The notes: a model not told the origin generated them from the letters alone. DNA of 64,000 nt from M3007 sp964550795 (GCA_964550795.1 CAZKBH010000006.1:1-64000); one strand, 5' to 3'. Counted from the first letter of the stretch, positions 33,753 through 42,779 are shown. Made by a program: numbers and translations.

Positions 33753-34139
33753 TTAAAGGTTATTCACAAATCTTTTAAATCCATGTTTCAAAAGCGTTGC
33801 GTTAAAATTGATCAGTAGCCCGACTTTTTTGTCTGCTAGTTTTAGATAACTGATGAGTTGAGCATCAAAAACAGGCAACATGACTACGACTGACTTTAAT
33901 TCAACAATGACCGTGTCTTCTACTAACAAGTCAATTTTGTAGTCTTTTGAAAGCAGGAGTCCTTTGTAAACCAGGGGAATGGATACTTGACTTTGTACCT
34001 TTAAACCTCTGATTTCAAGTTCCCTTTTGAGACAAAGTTCGTAGACTGACTCTAGCAAACCGGGCCCCATAATTCTGTGGACAGTGATACTTGCATCAAG
34101 TATTTGTCGGGTGATTTCATTGATTTGAGTGTTTTCCAT
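33753..34139 (-). CDS. GxxExxY protein
   Basis: A 128-residue protein of the GxxExxY family: ASITVHRIMGPGLLESVYEL holds the motif (GLLESVY), followed by CLKRELEIRGLKVQSQVSIP, LVYKGLLLSKDYKIDLLVED and TVIVELKSV. The D...E-x-K spacing resembles a PD-(D/E)XK nuclease core; no activity is established for the family. It is flanked on both sides by CGCAGAGACG-type repeats, which suggests that the gene and its flanks came in as a unit between nuoF and the DUF2750 genes. The same strand as the nuo genes keeps transcription continuous. Confidence 0.88.
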   Translation of the reverse strand: MENTQINEITRQILDASITVHRIMGPGLLESVYELCLKRELEIRGLKVQSQVSIPLVYKGLLLSKDYKIDLLVEDTVIVELKSVVVMLPVFDAQLISYLKLADKKVGLLINFNATLLKHGFKRFVNNL

Positions 34140-34193
34140 GATTTTTATATCCTTAAAGCGTGATGGTTTAGATATAAAATTAAGGAAAACTTC

Positions 34194-34213
34194 GCGACTC
34201 TGCGTCTCTGCGG
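34194..34213. repeat. CGCAGAGACG-type repeat, distal copy
   Basis: GCGACTCTGCGTCTCTGCGG, in direct orientation relative to the right half of 33691-33746; with it, this brackets the GxxExxY gene. Confidence 0.8.
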
Positions 34214-34215
34214 TC

Positions 34216-34402
34216 TAAAAATTATCGACCAATCAAATCAGCCATATCTGTGGTTCAAAAATTATCGACCAATCAAATCAGCCATTCTGTGATTCAAAAA
34301 TTATCGACCGATCAAATCAGCCATTCTGTGGTCTAAAAATTATCGACCGATCAAATCAGCCATTCTGTGTTTCAAAAATTATCGACCAATCAAATCAGCC
34401 AT
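34216..34402 (-). repeat. Five tandem copies (39-40 bp) of the 3' end of a DUF2750 gene
   Basis: Units begin at 34221, 34261, 34300, 34339 and 34378 with ATTATCGACC and AATCAAATCAGCCAT. On the minus strand each encodes MADLIGR and a stop; the copy at 34378 is the true end of the DUF2750 gene and the four others lie downstream. Units differ by one or two bases. Confidence 0.92.
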
Positions 34403-34747
34403 CAATTGTCCCGGCTCCACAATCGCACCCTCGAAGTGCGTATTCGGGCAAACCGCGATCATAGCACCATCCTCGTCCAATTCCTGGAGCCATTCCAGCA
34501 ATTCTTCCATTTCAACTTCCTCAATTTGATGATCCTTAAATCCGGCGGCCTCGCGGAACACTTCTGCGAGCGCGGGATTATGAAAAAGAGGCAAAATATC
34601 GGTGTCGTCATTATCGCCGAGCAGAGCCCAGCCTTCCTCATCGGAAATGCCGAAAACCGAGTTGTTTTTGGCAACTGTTTCGATGAAAAGTGCCAGGCGT
34701 TCTTCGCCAGATAGTTTGAAAACGGTGATGATTTCTGTAGGTGTCAT
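34379..34747 (-). CDS. DUF2750 domain protein (copy 2)
   Basis: A 122-residue acidic protein: ALFIETVAKNNSVFGISDEE, GWALLGDNDDTDILPLFHNP and EELLEWLQELDEDGAMIAVC, the layout of DUF2750 (F...V......W.L.....G......P.....A). Its function is unknown. The upstream neighbour on the same strand is a paralogue of similar length, so the pair arose by duplication. Its last seven codons and stop are repeated four more times downstream. REP-like palindromes separate it from its paralogue. Confidence 0.82.
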   Translation of the reverse strand: MTPTEIITVFKLSGEERLALFIETVAKNNSVFGISDEEGWALLGDNDDTDILPLFHNPALAEVFREAAGFKDHQIEEVEMEELLEWLQELDEDGAMIAVCPNTHFEGAIVEPGQLMADLIGR

Positions 34748-34758
34748 TTTGTATGTTC

Positions 34759-34830
34759 CGGAACCCTATTCCGGCTTTTTTGTACATCGGAACGCTGTTC
34801 CGGTGTTGTGTATCCCGGAACAGCGTTCCG
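34759..34830. repeat. Cluster of three GGAACGCTGTTCC-type palindromes
   Basis: A degenerate copy at 34759-34774, then 34788-34802 and 34814-34830; they fill most of the 91 bases between the two DUF2750 genes. Same family as the copies near 512 and 60358. Confidence 0.8.
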
Positions 34831-34838
34831 ATCTCTTG

Positions 34839-35234
34839 TTACTCTTCTTTGGCAAATTCTGCCTCAAAATCCTCCCGTACAATTTCAGGGCGCATCACAG
34901 CACTTTGAAAGTTGGGGGTTGGAAATACCGCCACCCGCATTTTCTGTACTTCAAAATCCTCCAGCCACTCGAAAAACTCATACAAATCCAGCGGCTCCAC
35001 CTGAAACTCCGAAATATCTCCTTCCTTCTGAAAAATTTCCGCAAACTCAGGATTCGGGAACACCGCCAAAGCATCGCCTTCCTCGCCTTCAATTTCAAGC
35101 ATCAACCAACCTTCCTCATCGGCCAATCCCCACACTTCTTCCTCGGCAGCTACGGTTCGGATGAAATATTTGTAGCGGCTTTCGGGCTTTCGAGCCAAAA
35201 TTTCTTCGATCTCTTTTCTGGTTAGCTGCGGCAT
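34839..35234 (-). CDS. DUF2750 domain protein (copy 1)
   Basis: A 131-residue acidic protein: YKYFIRTVAAEEEVWGLADE, EGWLMLEIEGEEGDALAVFP and DLYEFFEWLEDFEVQKMRVA match the DUF2750 pattern and align with the paralogue downstream. Function unknown; the high acidity and lack of a signal peptide suggest a cytoplasmic protein. Its start is 2 bases after the stop of the SH3-like lipoprotein gene, so they are translated together. Confidence 0.82.
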   Translation of the reverse strand: MPQLTRKEIEEILARKPESRYKYFIRTVAAEEEVWGLADEEGWLMLEIEGEEGDALAVFPNPEFAEIFQKEGDISEFQVEPLDLYEFFEWLEDFEVQKMRVAVFPTPNFQSAVMRPEIVREDFEAEFAKEE

Positions 35235-35236
35235 AA

Positions 35237-35827
35237 CTATTGGAATTTCAAGAATTTACCCAATACCCAAGCCGTTTGACCATTGCTGCGTTGCACGTTA
35301 AACCAAGTGGCATAAATAATGGTTTGAGTTGCTTTTGCATCAATTTCAGCCGTCAATCTCCCTTTTTTGGGATCTTCGTAGGTCACCAGGTATGTGTTGG
35401 TACTGGGCTTGTAATCTTCGATGACGACTGCTTTGCCCTTGGGTAATTTCACCGTTCCTCCACTCCCTTTAACCGAAATAGGCTGGCTTAGGATCGCTTC
35501 GCCTTCGTTTTCTACGTTTTTGGATCCCAAAACAGATACAGGTTCCTTGTCTTCAAACGCACCTAATTTTTCTGATTGAATCGAAGCGTCCTTCCGCATG
35601 GTCACATTAGTTCCAACAATATTGGCTTTCCCCATGCCAACCAGCTCGGATTTTGCAACCTCCATGATACCCGAAGGAACTGTTACACCTTCTGGGACGG
35701 ATACAGCTCCGGGGGTAGGGGTGGGCGTTTGGGTAACTTGCGGCGAATCGGGAGTTTTTACCTCCGGAGTCTCCTGGCAAGCGACCCACGTGAACGTGGC
35801 AAAAAGAATGATTAGCAGGTACTTCAT
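35237..35827 (-). CDS. SH3-like lipoprotein between nuoE and nuoF
   Basis: A 196-residue lipoprotein: lipobox FTWVACQ with Cys17, then a Thr/Pro-rich linker (TQTPTPTPGAVSVP). An SH3-like fold is suggested by NIVGTNVTMRKDASIQSEKL (about 70-90) and the end WFNVQRSNGQTAWVLGKFLK. It is the third SH3-like envelope protein in the nuo locus. Its start lies 53 bases after the nuoE stop and its end abuts the first DUF2750 gene, so it is carried in the nuo transcript. Binding to cell-wall material is the usual role of such domains. Confidence 0.72.
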   Translation of the reverse strand: MKYLLIILFATFTWVACQETPEVKTPDSPQVTQTPTPTPGAVSVPEGVTVPSGIMEVAKSELVGMGKANIVGTNVTMRKDASIQSEKLGAFEDKEPVSVLGSKNVENEGEAILSQPISVKGSGGTVKLPKGKAVVIEDYKPSTNTYLVTYEDPKKGRLTAEIDAKATQTIIYATWFNVQRSNGQTAWVLGKFLKFQ

Positions 35828-35880
35828 AACGTTTAAATAGTTGTAAACGAATTATTTACGCGGTTCAAAGCGGAAAAGCA

Positions 35881-36423
35881 TCAGTGCATTTTCCAGGTGC
35901 CCTTGTCAATTTTTCCCGCCCGACAAGATTCAATGAATAAATCCATCTTGTCCTCGGTCAGGTGTTCGTGGTAAAACTCCCCAACTTGCATCATGGGGGC
36001 GTACCCACAAGCTCCAAGGCATTCTACTTCTTTAATCGTGAACAAACCATCTGGCGTCGTTTGGTTTTTGCCGATGCCCAATTTGAGTTTGGTGTATTCA
36101 ATCAACTTTTCTGCACCTTCAATGGCACATGGGCCGGTATGGCAGAACTCCAGGACGTATTTGCCCACTGGGTTCAAATTGAACATGGAATAAAAACTTG
36201 CCACCTCATACACCTCTATCGGCGTGATGCCGAGCGTGGCTGCCACCTCATCCATCGCTGCTACGCTGAGCCAACCCTGATTTTCTTCCTGTGCGATGTG
36301 CAGGGCACGGAGAATGGCACTTTTTGCGCGACCTTCCGGGTATTTTTTCGTCAGTTCCTGCACTTCTGCGAGGGCGGCTGGAGAATATTTGAACGGCGTT
36401 CCGTTTTGCGTTGCTGTGTGCAT
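35881..36423 (-). CDS. nuoE: NADH-quinone oxidoreductase subunit E
   Basis: A 180-residue thioredoxin-fold subunit with one [2Fe-2S] cluster. The four ligands are in EFCHTGPCAIEGAEKL (C-x4-C) and VECLGACGYAPMMQV (C-x3-C). The N-terminal helical part (YPEGRAKSAILRALHIAQEE, GWLSVAAMDEVAATLGI) is typical. It pairs with NuoF, but here five unrelated genes and several repeats separate nuoE from nuoF. Confidence 0.96.
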   Translation of the reverse strand: MHTATQNGTPFKYSPAALAEVQELTKKYPEGRAKSAILRALHIAQEENQGWLSVAAMDEVAATLGITPIEVYEVASFYSMFNLNPVGKYVLEFCHTGPCAIEGAEKLIEYTKLKLGIGKNQTTPDGLFTIKEVECLGACGYAPMMQVGEFYHEHLTEDKMDLFIESCRAGKIDKGTWKMH

Positions 36424-36483
36424 GGTATCTTCTTGGTCAGAAATTTCTGAATTATACTATGATTTTTGGTGATTTGAAAGGCA

Positions 36484-37689
36484 CTAGGCATCCAATTCGC
36501 CGGCAATCACATTCATCGAACTCATCGTCAAAATGGCATCAGAGAGCATAGAACCCTTAATCATTTCGGGATAAGCCTGGTAAAAAATAAAGCATGGACG
36601 GCGGAAATGCAGGCGGTAAGGCGTGCGACCACCATCGCTGACGAGGTAGAATCCGAGTTCGCCGTTGCCACCTTCCACACTGTGATAAACCTCGCCAACC
36701 GGAATCGGTGTTTCCTGCATCACCACTTTGAAGTGATAAATAAGGGCCTCCATTTTAGTATATACATCCGGCTTTTCGGGCAGGTAAAAATCGGGTACGT
36801 CGGCGTGATATTCTCCCACAGGAAGATTATCGTAAGCGGCGTGGATAATTTTAAGCGATTGACGAATTTCTTCCTGCCGAACCACAAAACGATCATACGT
36901 ATCACCCTGAGAACCAACGGGAATAGTGAAGTCAAAATCTTCGTAACTGCTGTATGGCGACATCACCCGAACGTCATAATCCACCCCTGCTGCGCGAAGG
37001 TTTGGCCCGGTAAACCCGTAAGCCATCGCGCGTTCAGCTGTAATGGGCCCTGCGCCGATGCAACGATCCATAAAAATGCGGTTGCGCTCCAACATTCCGG
37101 TGAATTCCTCGAAACGAGCCGGGAAGGTTTTCAGGAAATCCTTGAGTTTTTTGTGGAATGTAGGCGTGAAATCGCGCTCCATCCCCCCGATACGGCCGAT
37201 GTTGGTCGTCAAACGCGAGCCACAAACTTCTTCAAACAGTTCATAAATCCGCTCGCGCTCCTGGAACATATAGGTGAAACCCGTGAGGGCACCCGTGTCC
37301 ACACCAATCACTGTATTGCAAACCAAGTGGTCCGCGATGCGCGAAAGTTCCATGATAATGACCCGCATGTACTGCGCGCGCTTTGGAATTTCGCAACGAA
37401 TGAGCTTCTCGACGGTCATGTGCCAGCCCATGTTGTTGATGGGGGAGGAACAATAGTTGAGCCGATCCGTGATCGGAGTGATCTGATTGTAGGGCCGACG
37501 CTCCGCAAGTTTTTCAAATGCCCGGTGGATGTACCCGATGGTCGGCTCCGCACTCACGATCCGTTCGCCGTCCATTTTCAGGACGTTCTGGAAAATGCCG
37601 TGCGTGGCCGGGTGTGTAGGCCCTAGATTGAGGGTTGCGAGTTCTCCGTCGAGGCTGTCGAGGGAGGAAAAGTATGATTGGACTTGCAT
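36484..37689 (-). CDS. nuoD: NADH-quinone oxidoreductase subunit D
   Basis: A 401-residue subunit related to hydrogenase large subunits. It has LATLNLGPTHPATHGIFQNV, EPTIGYIHRAFEKLAERRPY and the late VEGGNGELGFYLVSDGGRTP, YRLHFRRPCFIFYQAYPEMI. With NuoB it forms the quinone site. It follows nuoC by 28 bases as a separate gene; NuoC and NuoD are not fused as in E. coli. Confidence 0.97.
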   Translation of the reverse strand: MQVQSYFSSLDSLDGELATLNLGPTHPATHGIFQNVLKMDGERIVSAEPTIGYIHRAFEKLAERRPYNQITPITDRLNYCSSPINNMGWHMTVEKLIRCEIPKRAQYMRVIIMELSRIADHLVCNTVIGVDTGALTGFTYMFQERERIYELFEEVCGSRLTTNIGRIGGMERDFTPTFHKKLKDFLKTFPARFEEFTGMLERNRIFMDRCIGAGPITAERAMAYGFTGPNLRAAGVDYDVRVMSPYSSYEDFDFTIPVGSQGDTYDRFVVRQEEIRQSLKIIHAAYDNLPVGEYHADVPDFYLPEKPDVYTKMEALIYHFKVVMQETPIPVGEVYHSVEGGNGELGFYLVSDGGRTPYRLHFRRPCFIFYQAYPEMIKGSMLSDAILTMSSMNVIAGELDA

Positions 37690-37717
37690 TTCAAGTATTC
37701 TTCAACTGATTGTTTGA

Positions 37718-38245
37718 TTAGTCAAAACTCTGACCCACATGACCATCCCGCCCAAAAAAGCGATCATCTTTATCCGTCCGGGTGCCGTCTTCAAGTCGGT
37801 ACTCTTTACGAAGCGGGAAAACTTCCATATCGTCCACATTCAAAATGCGACGCAGGTCGGGGTGTCCGGTAAAGTTGACCCCAAAAAAATCGTACTCCTG
37901 CCGTTCCATCCAGTTGGCGGTAGGCCAAAGCCCGGTTGCACTGGGCGCGTGTGGATCAGCAATGGGAAAAAAGATTTTGACCCGGATCCGCACGTTTTGC
38001 TGCCAATTGTGCAGGTGATAAACCACCCCCAATTCCTGTCCGACATTTTCCGGATAATGAATGGCGGAAAGCGAGGTCAGAAAATTGAACCCAAACGTTG
38101 CGTCGTCGCGTAATAATTGCAACAACTCAATGATCTGCTCGCGGGTACTGTGGAGGTTGAGCATACCATCGCGGGCAATTTCCGAGGACAGCACTGCGCC
38201 GGGCATTTTTGCTTCGAGTTGGGAGAGGATTTGTTCGCTATCCAT
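37718..38245 (-). CDS. nuoC: NADH-quinone oxidoreductase subunit C
   Basis: A 175-residue peripheral subunit (30-kDa type). Conserved stretches are FNFLTSLSAIHYPENVGQEL, PTANWMERQEYDFFGVNFTG and HPDLRRILNVDDMEVFPLRK-EY. It helps hold NuoB and NuoD together. A 67-base gap separates it from nuoB. Confidence 0.95.
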   Translation of the reverse strand: MDSEQILSQLEAKMPGAVLSSEIARDGMLNLHSTREQIIELLQLLRDDATFGFNFLTSLSAIHYPENVGQELGVVYHLHNWQQNVRIRVKIFFPIADPHAPSATGLWPTANWMERQEYDFFGVNFTGHPDLRRILNVDDMEVFPLRKEYRLEDGTRTDKDDRFFGRDGHVGQSFD

Positions 38246-38312
38246 ATTGAAAAAAGGTGGTCGATGGCTTTGATGGCAAAGATTGCTTCCAGCGGCAATG
38301 TTTGCAGGTTAA

Positions 38313-38855
38313 TTACCCGATTTGGTATTTCTCCAAAAGTTGCTGGTATTCTGGAGAATTTCGGCGGCGAAGTGGTTCGTTTTTGACCAATTCCTGAATT
38401 TTCATGATTCCGTCAATGATTTGCTCCGGGCGCGGTGGGCAACCTGGCACGTACACATCTACAGGAATCACCTTATCAATACCCTGAAGCACTGAATAGG
38501 TGTCAAAAATCCCCCCCGAGCTGGCGCAGGCACCTACAGCAATAACCCATTTGGGTTCAGCCATTTGGGTGTACACCTGTTTGAGGATCGGGCCCATTTT
38601 TTTGGCAATGGTACCCATCACCATCAGCAAATCGGCTTGACGCGGGGAAAACGACAGGCGTTCCATCCCGAAACGGGCCAAATCATAGTTGCTGCCCATG
38701 GTGGCCATAAACTCAATGCCGCAGCATGAGGTGGCAAAAGGCAAAGGCCAAATGGAATTTGAGCGGGCCAAACCTACGGCTTCCGACAATTTTGTGGCGA
38801 AAAAACCTTCTCCGCCAAGCCCTTCTGGCATGTCTGCTGTAATAATTTTGCTCAT
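38313..38855 (-). CDS. nuoB: NADH-quinone oxidoreductase subunit B
   Basis: A 180-residue subunit carrying cluster N2. Ligands are in PFATSCCGIEFMATMGSNYD (adjacent cysteines), VIAVGACASSGGIFDTYSVL and VPVDVYVPGCPPRPEQIIDG, all as in the family. N2 is the last cluster before quinone. Normal length. Confidence 0.97.
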   Translation of the reverse strand: MSKIITADMPEGLGGEGFFATKLSEAVGLARSNSIWPLPFATSCCGIEFMATMGSNYDLARFGMERLSFSPRQADLLMVMGTIAKKMGPILKQVYTQMAEPKWVIAVGACASSGGIFDTYSVLQGIDKVIPVDVYVPGCPPRPEQIIDGIMKIQELVKNEPLRRRNSPEYQQLLEKYQIG

Positions 38856-38962
38856 GATCTTGAACGCTGAAATATGAAATGTGAACGGTTTAATGTTTTG
38901 ATAAACAACATTTTACGTTCAAGGTTCGTCGTTAGTGTGTAAGATTTTATTTGGGCGAACAA

Positions 38963-39325
38963 TTACTTGTCCCACTCAAAAGCGCCTTTGCGAAGCACGT
39001 AATAAAAGCCAATCAGAAATACTGCCACAAACATCAACACCGCGAAAAAACCCTCAGTGCCCATGGCCCGGAAGCTTACGGCGTAGGGGTAGAAAAAAAT
39101 CACCTCAACATCGAACAGTACAAACAAAATGGCCGTCATCAAGTATTTGATTGACACCGGAATGCGCGCATTGCCTTGGCTTTCGACACCACATTCAAAA
39201 TTCTCATCTTTCTTTTTGCTGCTCCGGCGCGGGCCGAGCTTTGGCACCACAATAAGCACAAGCGCCACAAACCCCAATGCGACCAGGGATTGCATGACTA
39301 TCGGGAGGTATCCGTATGATTCCAT
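38963..39325 (-). CDS. nuoA: NADH-quinone oxidoreductase subunit A
   Basis: A 120-residue membrane subunit with three helices, starting MESYGYLPIVMQSLVALGFV. The conserved FECGVESQGNARIPVSIKYL loop and the acidic FDVEVIFFYPYAV helix are present. It is the first gene of the nuo locus. A TACCTTTG element lies 47 bases upstream, and the start at 39325 fits the family better than an ATG 11 codons earlier. Confidence 0.95.
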   Translation of the reverse strand: MESYGYLPIVMQSLVALGFVALVLIVVPKLGPRRSSKKKDENFECGVESQGNARIPVSIKYLMTAILFVLFDVEVIFFYPYAVSFRAMGTEGFFAVLMFVAVFLIGFYYVLRKGAFEWDK

Positions 39326-39371
39326 TTCTAATGTGAACGGTTTGTGAAAACCAGGCATTTGCCTAGCGCGG

Positions 39372-39379
39372 CAAAGGTA
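39372..39379 (-). promoter_or_regulatory. -7 element TACCTTTG of the nuo locus
   Basis: CAAAGGTA on the plus strand, 47 bases before nuoA; no clear -33 box at the normal distance. It is the only promoter-like site seen between nuoA and its divergent neighbour. Confidence 0.6.
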
Positions 39380-39502
39380 GCCAAATGCACCTGACTTTTA
39401 ATCGCACTAAAACGTAAGAACTACACGAACGGAGTCTTGTTTAGAATTTTTCAAGCGCAGGGTTTTTCAAGAAAAGCCACCTTTGTCCAAAATTTATGAA
39501 CC

Positions 39503-40276
39503 ATGGACAGAAATACACTCCTCGGATTGGCCGTCGCATTCCTCGTGCTCGTATTTGTTTTAGTTGAAAAAACAGACGATGATAGCGCTCAAAATACGGT
39601 AAAAAGCCCTGAAAAACAACAATTTGTCGCCCAATATGGTTCGCCACTCTTGGACGGAAAAGCCGACGATGCCGTCTGGGAAAGTGCCGAGTGGCTGCCG
39701 CTCGACCAGGTCTGGATCGGAGATCAACCGAGCCCAGAAGATTTTTCTGGCCGCTATAAATTACTTTGGGATGAAAACAATCTTTACGTGCTGGCTGAAA
39801 TTGTGGATGATACCCTTGTGGATATCCAGCCCAACGGCCTTCTAAACTACTGGGACGACGATTGTCTCGAAATTTTTGTGGATGAAGATGCGAGTGGCGG
39901 CAATCACCAATTCAGCTACAACGCCTTCGCGTACCACATTGCGTTGGATGGAAAGGTGGTAGATATTCGACCAGATAAAACTTTTGCCTATTTCAACGAA
40001 CACTGTGTTACCCGGCGTACCACGAATGGAAACACCTCCGTTTGGGAAGTAGCGGTCCAGATTTTTGATGGAAATACATTCGAATACGGTGCCGATAACA
40101 TTCCCAGATTGCTGCAATCCGGCAAAAAAATGGGCTTTGCACTCGCTTATTGCGACAACGACCACTCGCCAGAACGCGAAAATTTCATCGGCTCCGTGCA
40201 GGTAGCGGGCGAAGACAAAAACCGCGGCTGGATTGATGCGGGAATTTTTGGCTTACTGACTTTGCAAGGGAAATAA
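39503..40276 (+). CDS. Membrane-anchored CBM9-like carbohydrate-binding protein
   Basis: A 257-residue protein with one N-terminal membrane segment (LLGLAVAFLVLVFVLVEK, 6-23) and an extracytoplasmic carbohydrate-binding domain of the CBM9 type (about 45-255). It shows GSPLLDGKADDAVWESAEWL, YKLLWDENNLYVLAEIVDDT and WDDDCLEIFVDEDASGGNHQ. Family members bind xylan, glucans or other sugars and often sit beside enzymes or on two-component sensors; here there is no such neighbour, so the ligand is unknown. It is divergent from nuoA. Confidence 0.85.
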   Translation: MDRNTLLGLAVAFLVLVFVLVEKTDDDSAQNTVKSPEKQQFVAQYGSPLLDGKADDAVWESAEWLPLDQVWIGDQPSPEDFSGRYKLLWDENNLYVLAEIVDDTLVDIQPNGLLNYWDDDCLEIFVDEDASGGNHQFSYNAFAYHIALDGKVVDIRPDKTFAYFNEHCVTRRTTNGNTSVWEVAVQIFDGNTFEYGADNIPRLLQSGKKMGFALAYCDNDHSPERENFIGSVQVAGEDKNRGWIDAGIFGLLTLQGK

Positions 40277-40293
40277 GCCAACGAGGCCATTTA

Positions 40294-41184
40294 CTAATCC
40301 GGTTTTTTCCCGCCTTTGAGGAATCCCTGCACAGATTTGAGCGTATCCCACTGATCATTAGAAGCCAGATTTGCTTGCGAAGGCCAGGTGCCAGGGTCGT
40401 GCATGGCAAGTTGTGGACCTGCGGTAGCGAGGATTTCCTTTATTTTCAACACATCGGCATCGGCCAATTGGCGATAGGTGGAAATACCATATTGGTTGAG
40501 CAGCATCTGAATTTTTGGTCCAATGCCTTCCACGACCGTTAAGTCGTCTTTTTCTGCGGAGTTGGTTGGGGCGGGAGCGGGTTCTGCGGCTGGCGCAGAG
40601 GATCTTTGTTTAGCAGGTTTTTCTGCTTTGGTTTCAATCAAGGCCACCGGTTCCACTAAAAATACGGGTGGTGTGGGCATTTCCTGTGCTTCAGTAGGTA
40701 CATCAACAAGGGGTTCATCCGCTGGAGTTTCAGGTTCGTAGGATGGTTCTGGAGCGGGCTGCTCTACAACCATTGTCTTGATTTCCAAGGGGATATCATC
40801 GGCAATCGGGGTGTCGGGGGTGTATGAAAGTCCAAGTTCTGTTTCTACTTGGCGGTTTCGACTTTGAAGATCCGCCAATTCAGCCTCAAGATAAACTGCT
40901 TGTTCGCGCAGCGAAATATTATCCCGGTTAAGCCCTGCAATTTGAGTGGTAAGGTTACTATTGTCACTCTCCGCAACAAGGGCGCGTGTTTTCAGGGTTT
41001 CCAATTCTATGCGGAGGGCATCCAGGGTGACAGTGAGGCTTTGGTTTTCCACGCGTAATTTATCCAGTTCCACTTTAAGCCTGCCCCAAAGCACCCAACC
41101 TAGCCATAGGCCAATTAAAAATGCCCCGAGGAGTATGACGAGAATTTCAACGGTATGCGTTGCAAATGGGTTATTTTCAAACAT
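40294..41184 (-). CDS. Membrane-anchored coiled-coil protein with helix-hairpin-helix end
   Basis: A 296-residue protein. An N-terminal membrane segment (VEILVILLGAFLIGLWLGWV) is followed by a coiled coil (about 38-115, heptads with Leu/Glu), a Pro/Glu-rich linker (about 120-215), and a C-terminal helix-hairpin-helix domain (DDLTVVEGIGPKIQMLLNQY, GISTYRQLADADVLKIKEIL). This domain is found in non-specific DNA-binding and in ribosomal-type proteins; in Bacteroidota membrane proteins of this build have no defined role. Its long linker suggests a tether between membrane and nucleoid (inference). The OmpA-like gene lies upstream on the same strand, 77 bases away. Confidence 0.78.
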   Translation of the reverse strand: MFENNPFATHTVEILVILLGAFLIGLWLGWVLWGRLKVELDKLRVENQSLTVTLDALRIELETLKTRALVAESDNSNLTTQIAGLNRDNISLREQAVYLEAELADLQSRNRQVETELGLSYTPDTPIADDIPLEIKTMVVEQPAPEPSYEPETPADEPLVDVPTEAQEMPTPPVFLVEPVALIETKAEKPAKQRSSAPAAEPAPAPTNSAEKDDLTVVEGIGPKIQMLLNQYGISTYRQLADADVLKIKEILATAGPQLAMHDPGTWPSQANLASNDQWDTLKSVQGFLKGGKKPD

Positions 41185-41261
41185 ATTTTTTGACTTAACT
41201 GGTTAGTAATGTGTTTGTGTATGGGCCGATTATGGCCAAACGGGGCTTATGAGACGCACCT

Positions 41262-41843
41262 TTAATTACCTATCCGAATTTCTGCCCGGCGGTTCAGGTA
41301 GCGTCCATAAGGCGTGTCGTTGGTGGCCTGGGGTTTGCGTTCTCCGAAAGATTTACAGATGATTTGCGACTTTGGAACGCCTTTTTTGATCAAAATATCC
41401 CGAATTCCGTAAGCTCGGCGAAGTCCAAAATTGTAATTAATGCTGTTCTCACCTACAAAATCGGTGTGCCCGTGGATGCTTACTTTCTCACCTGATTCAA
41501 TCAGTTGTCGGGCAAGGCCGGCCAAATAGGCATCAATGGCGGCATTGTCTTCTTTTCGGGTGGACTGGTAGGGGAAGTGAATCACCATGCGGTCTTCGAC
41601 GGTCTCCATTTGCACTTCGTCCATGTTAGCTGGGGAAACAGGCTTGCTTCCGGGGGCATCCATGGGCTGAATTTCGGGCGTTTCGACGTTTGGGGAGGCA
41701 TCGGGTTCGTCTGTCATAGAAACGACGGCTTCGGTGGTTTCCTGGGTGTCGCCGCAGGCTTGCATGATTCCACAGACATACCACCGCCAACAAAGGACGC
41801 TCCAGGCGGCAAATACTACCAGTACGAGGGTTTTTGAATTCAT
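41262..41843 (-). CDS. OmpA-family protein
   Basis: A 193-residue protein with an N-terminal hydrophobic segment (TLVLVVFAAWSVLCWRWYVC) and a Glu/Pro-rich linker, then an OmpA-like peptidoglycan-binding domain (about 85-193; KVSIHGHTDFVGENSINYNF, GLRRAYGIRDILIKKGVPKS, LNRRAEIRIGN). The Asp and Arg that bind diaminopimelate are present. It may be anchored in the inner membrane. The next gene on the strand is the coiled-coil protein; the two form a plausible pair bridging membrane and wall. Confidence 0.88.
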   Translation of the reverse strand: MNSKTLVLVVFAAWSVLCWRWYVCGIMQACGDTQETTEAVVSMTDEPDASPNVETPEIQPMDAPGSKPVSPANMDEVQMETVEDRMVIHFPYQSTRKEDNAAIDAYLAGLARQLIESGEKVSIHGHTDFVGENSINYNFGLRRAYGIRDILIKKGVPKSQIICKSFGERKPQATNDTPYGRYLNRRAEIRIGN

Positions 41844-42089
41844 AAGGCGGAAAATGATTAGCGGATATGCGGTTAAGGAACGTTTGTGGAGCTTATTCCA
41901 CGCTGCGATTCAGTTTCGCGGGGCAATTATCGCACACATTTTCAGGTTTTTATAATAAAAAATAAAAAAGCCTGACTTTTGCCGCGTATTTCTAAAGAAG
42001 TTTGTCGCACAATCAACGGAAACCAGCATAATTTTTCCGAATGTTGCACCCTCCAGCTCATCCCTTTTGTAAATCTTGAACTACTGCCC

Positions 42090-42779
<690 letters not shown>

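Noticed and set aside
34216..34402. CRISPR-like array near the DUF2750 gene
   Set aside because: Units are head-to-tail 39-40-base copies of the gene end with no unique spacers.
36607..37626. 339-codon plus-strand frame over nuoD
   Set aside because: Antisense shadow of a clear nuoD; composition is not protein-like.
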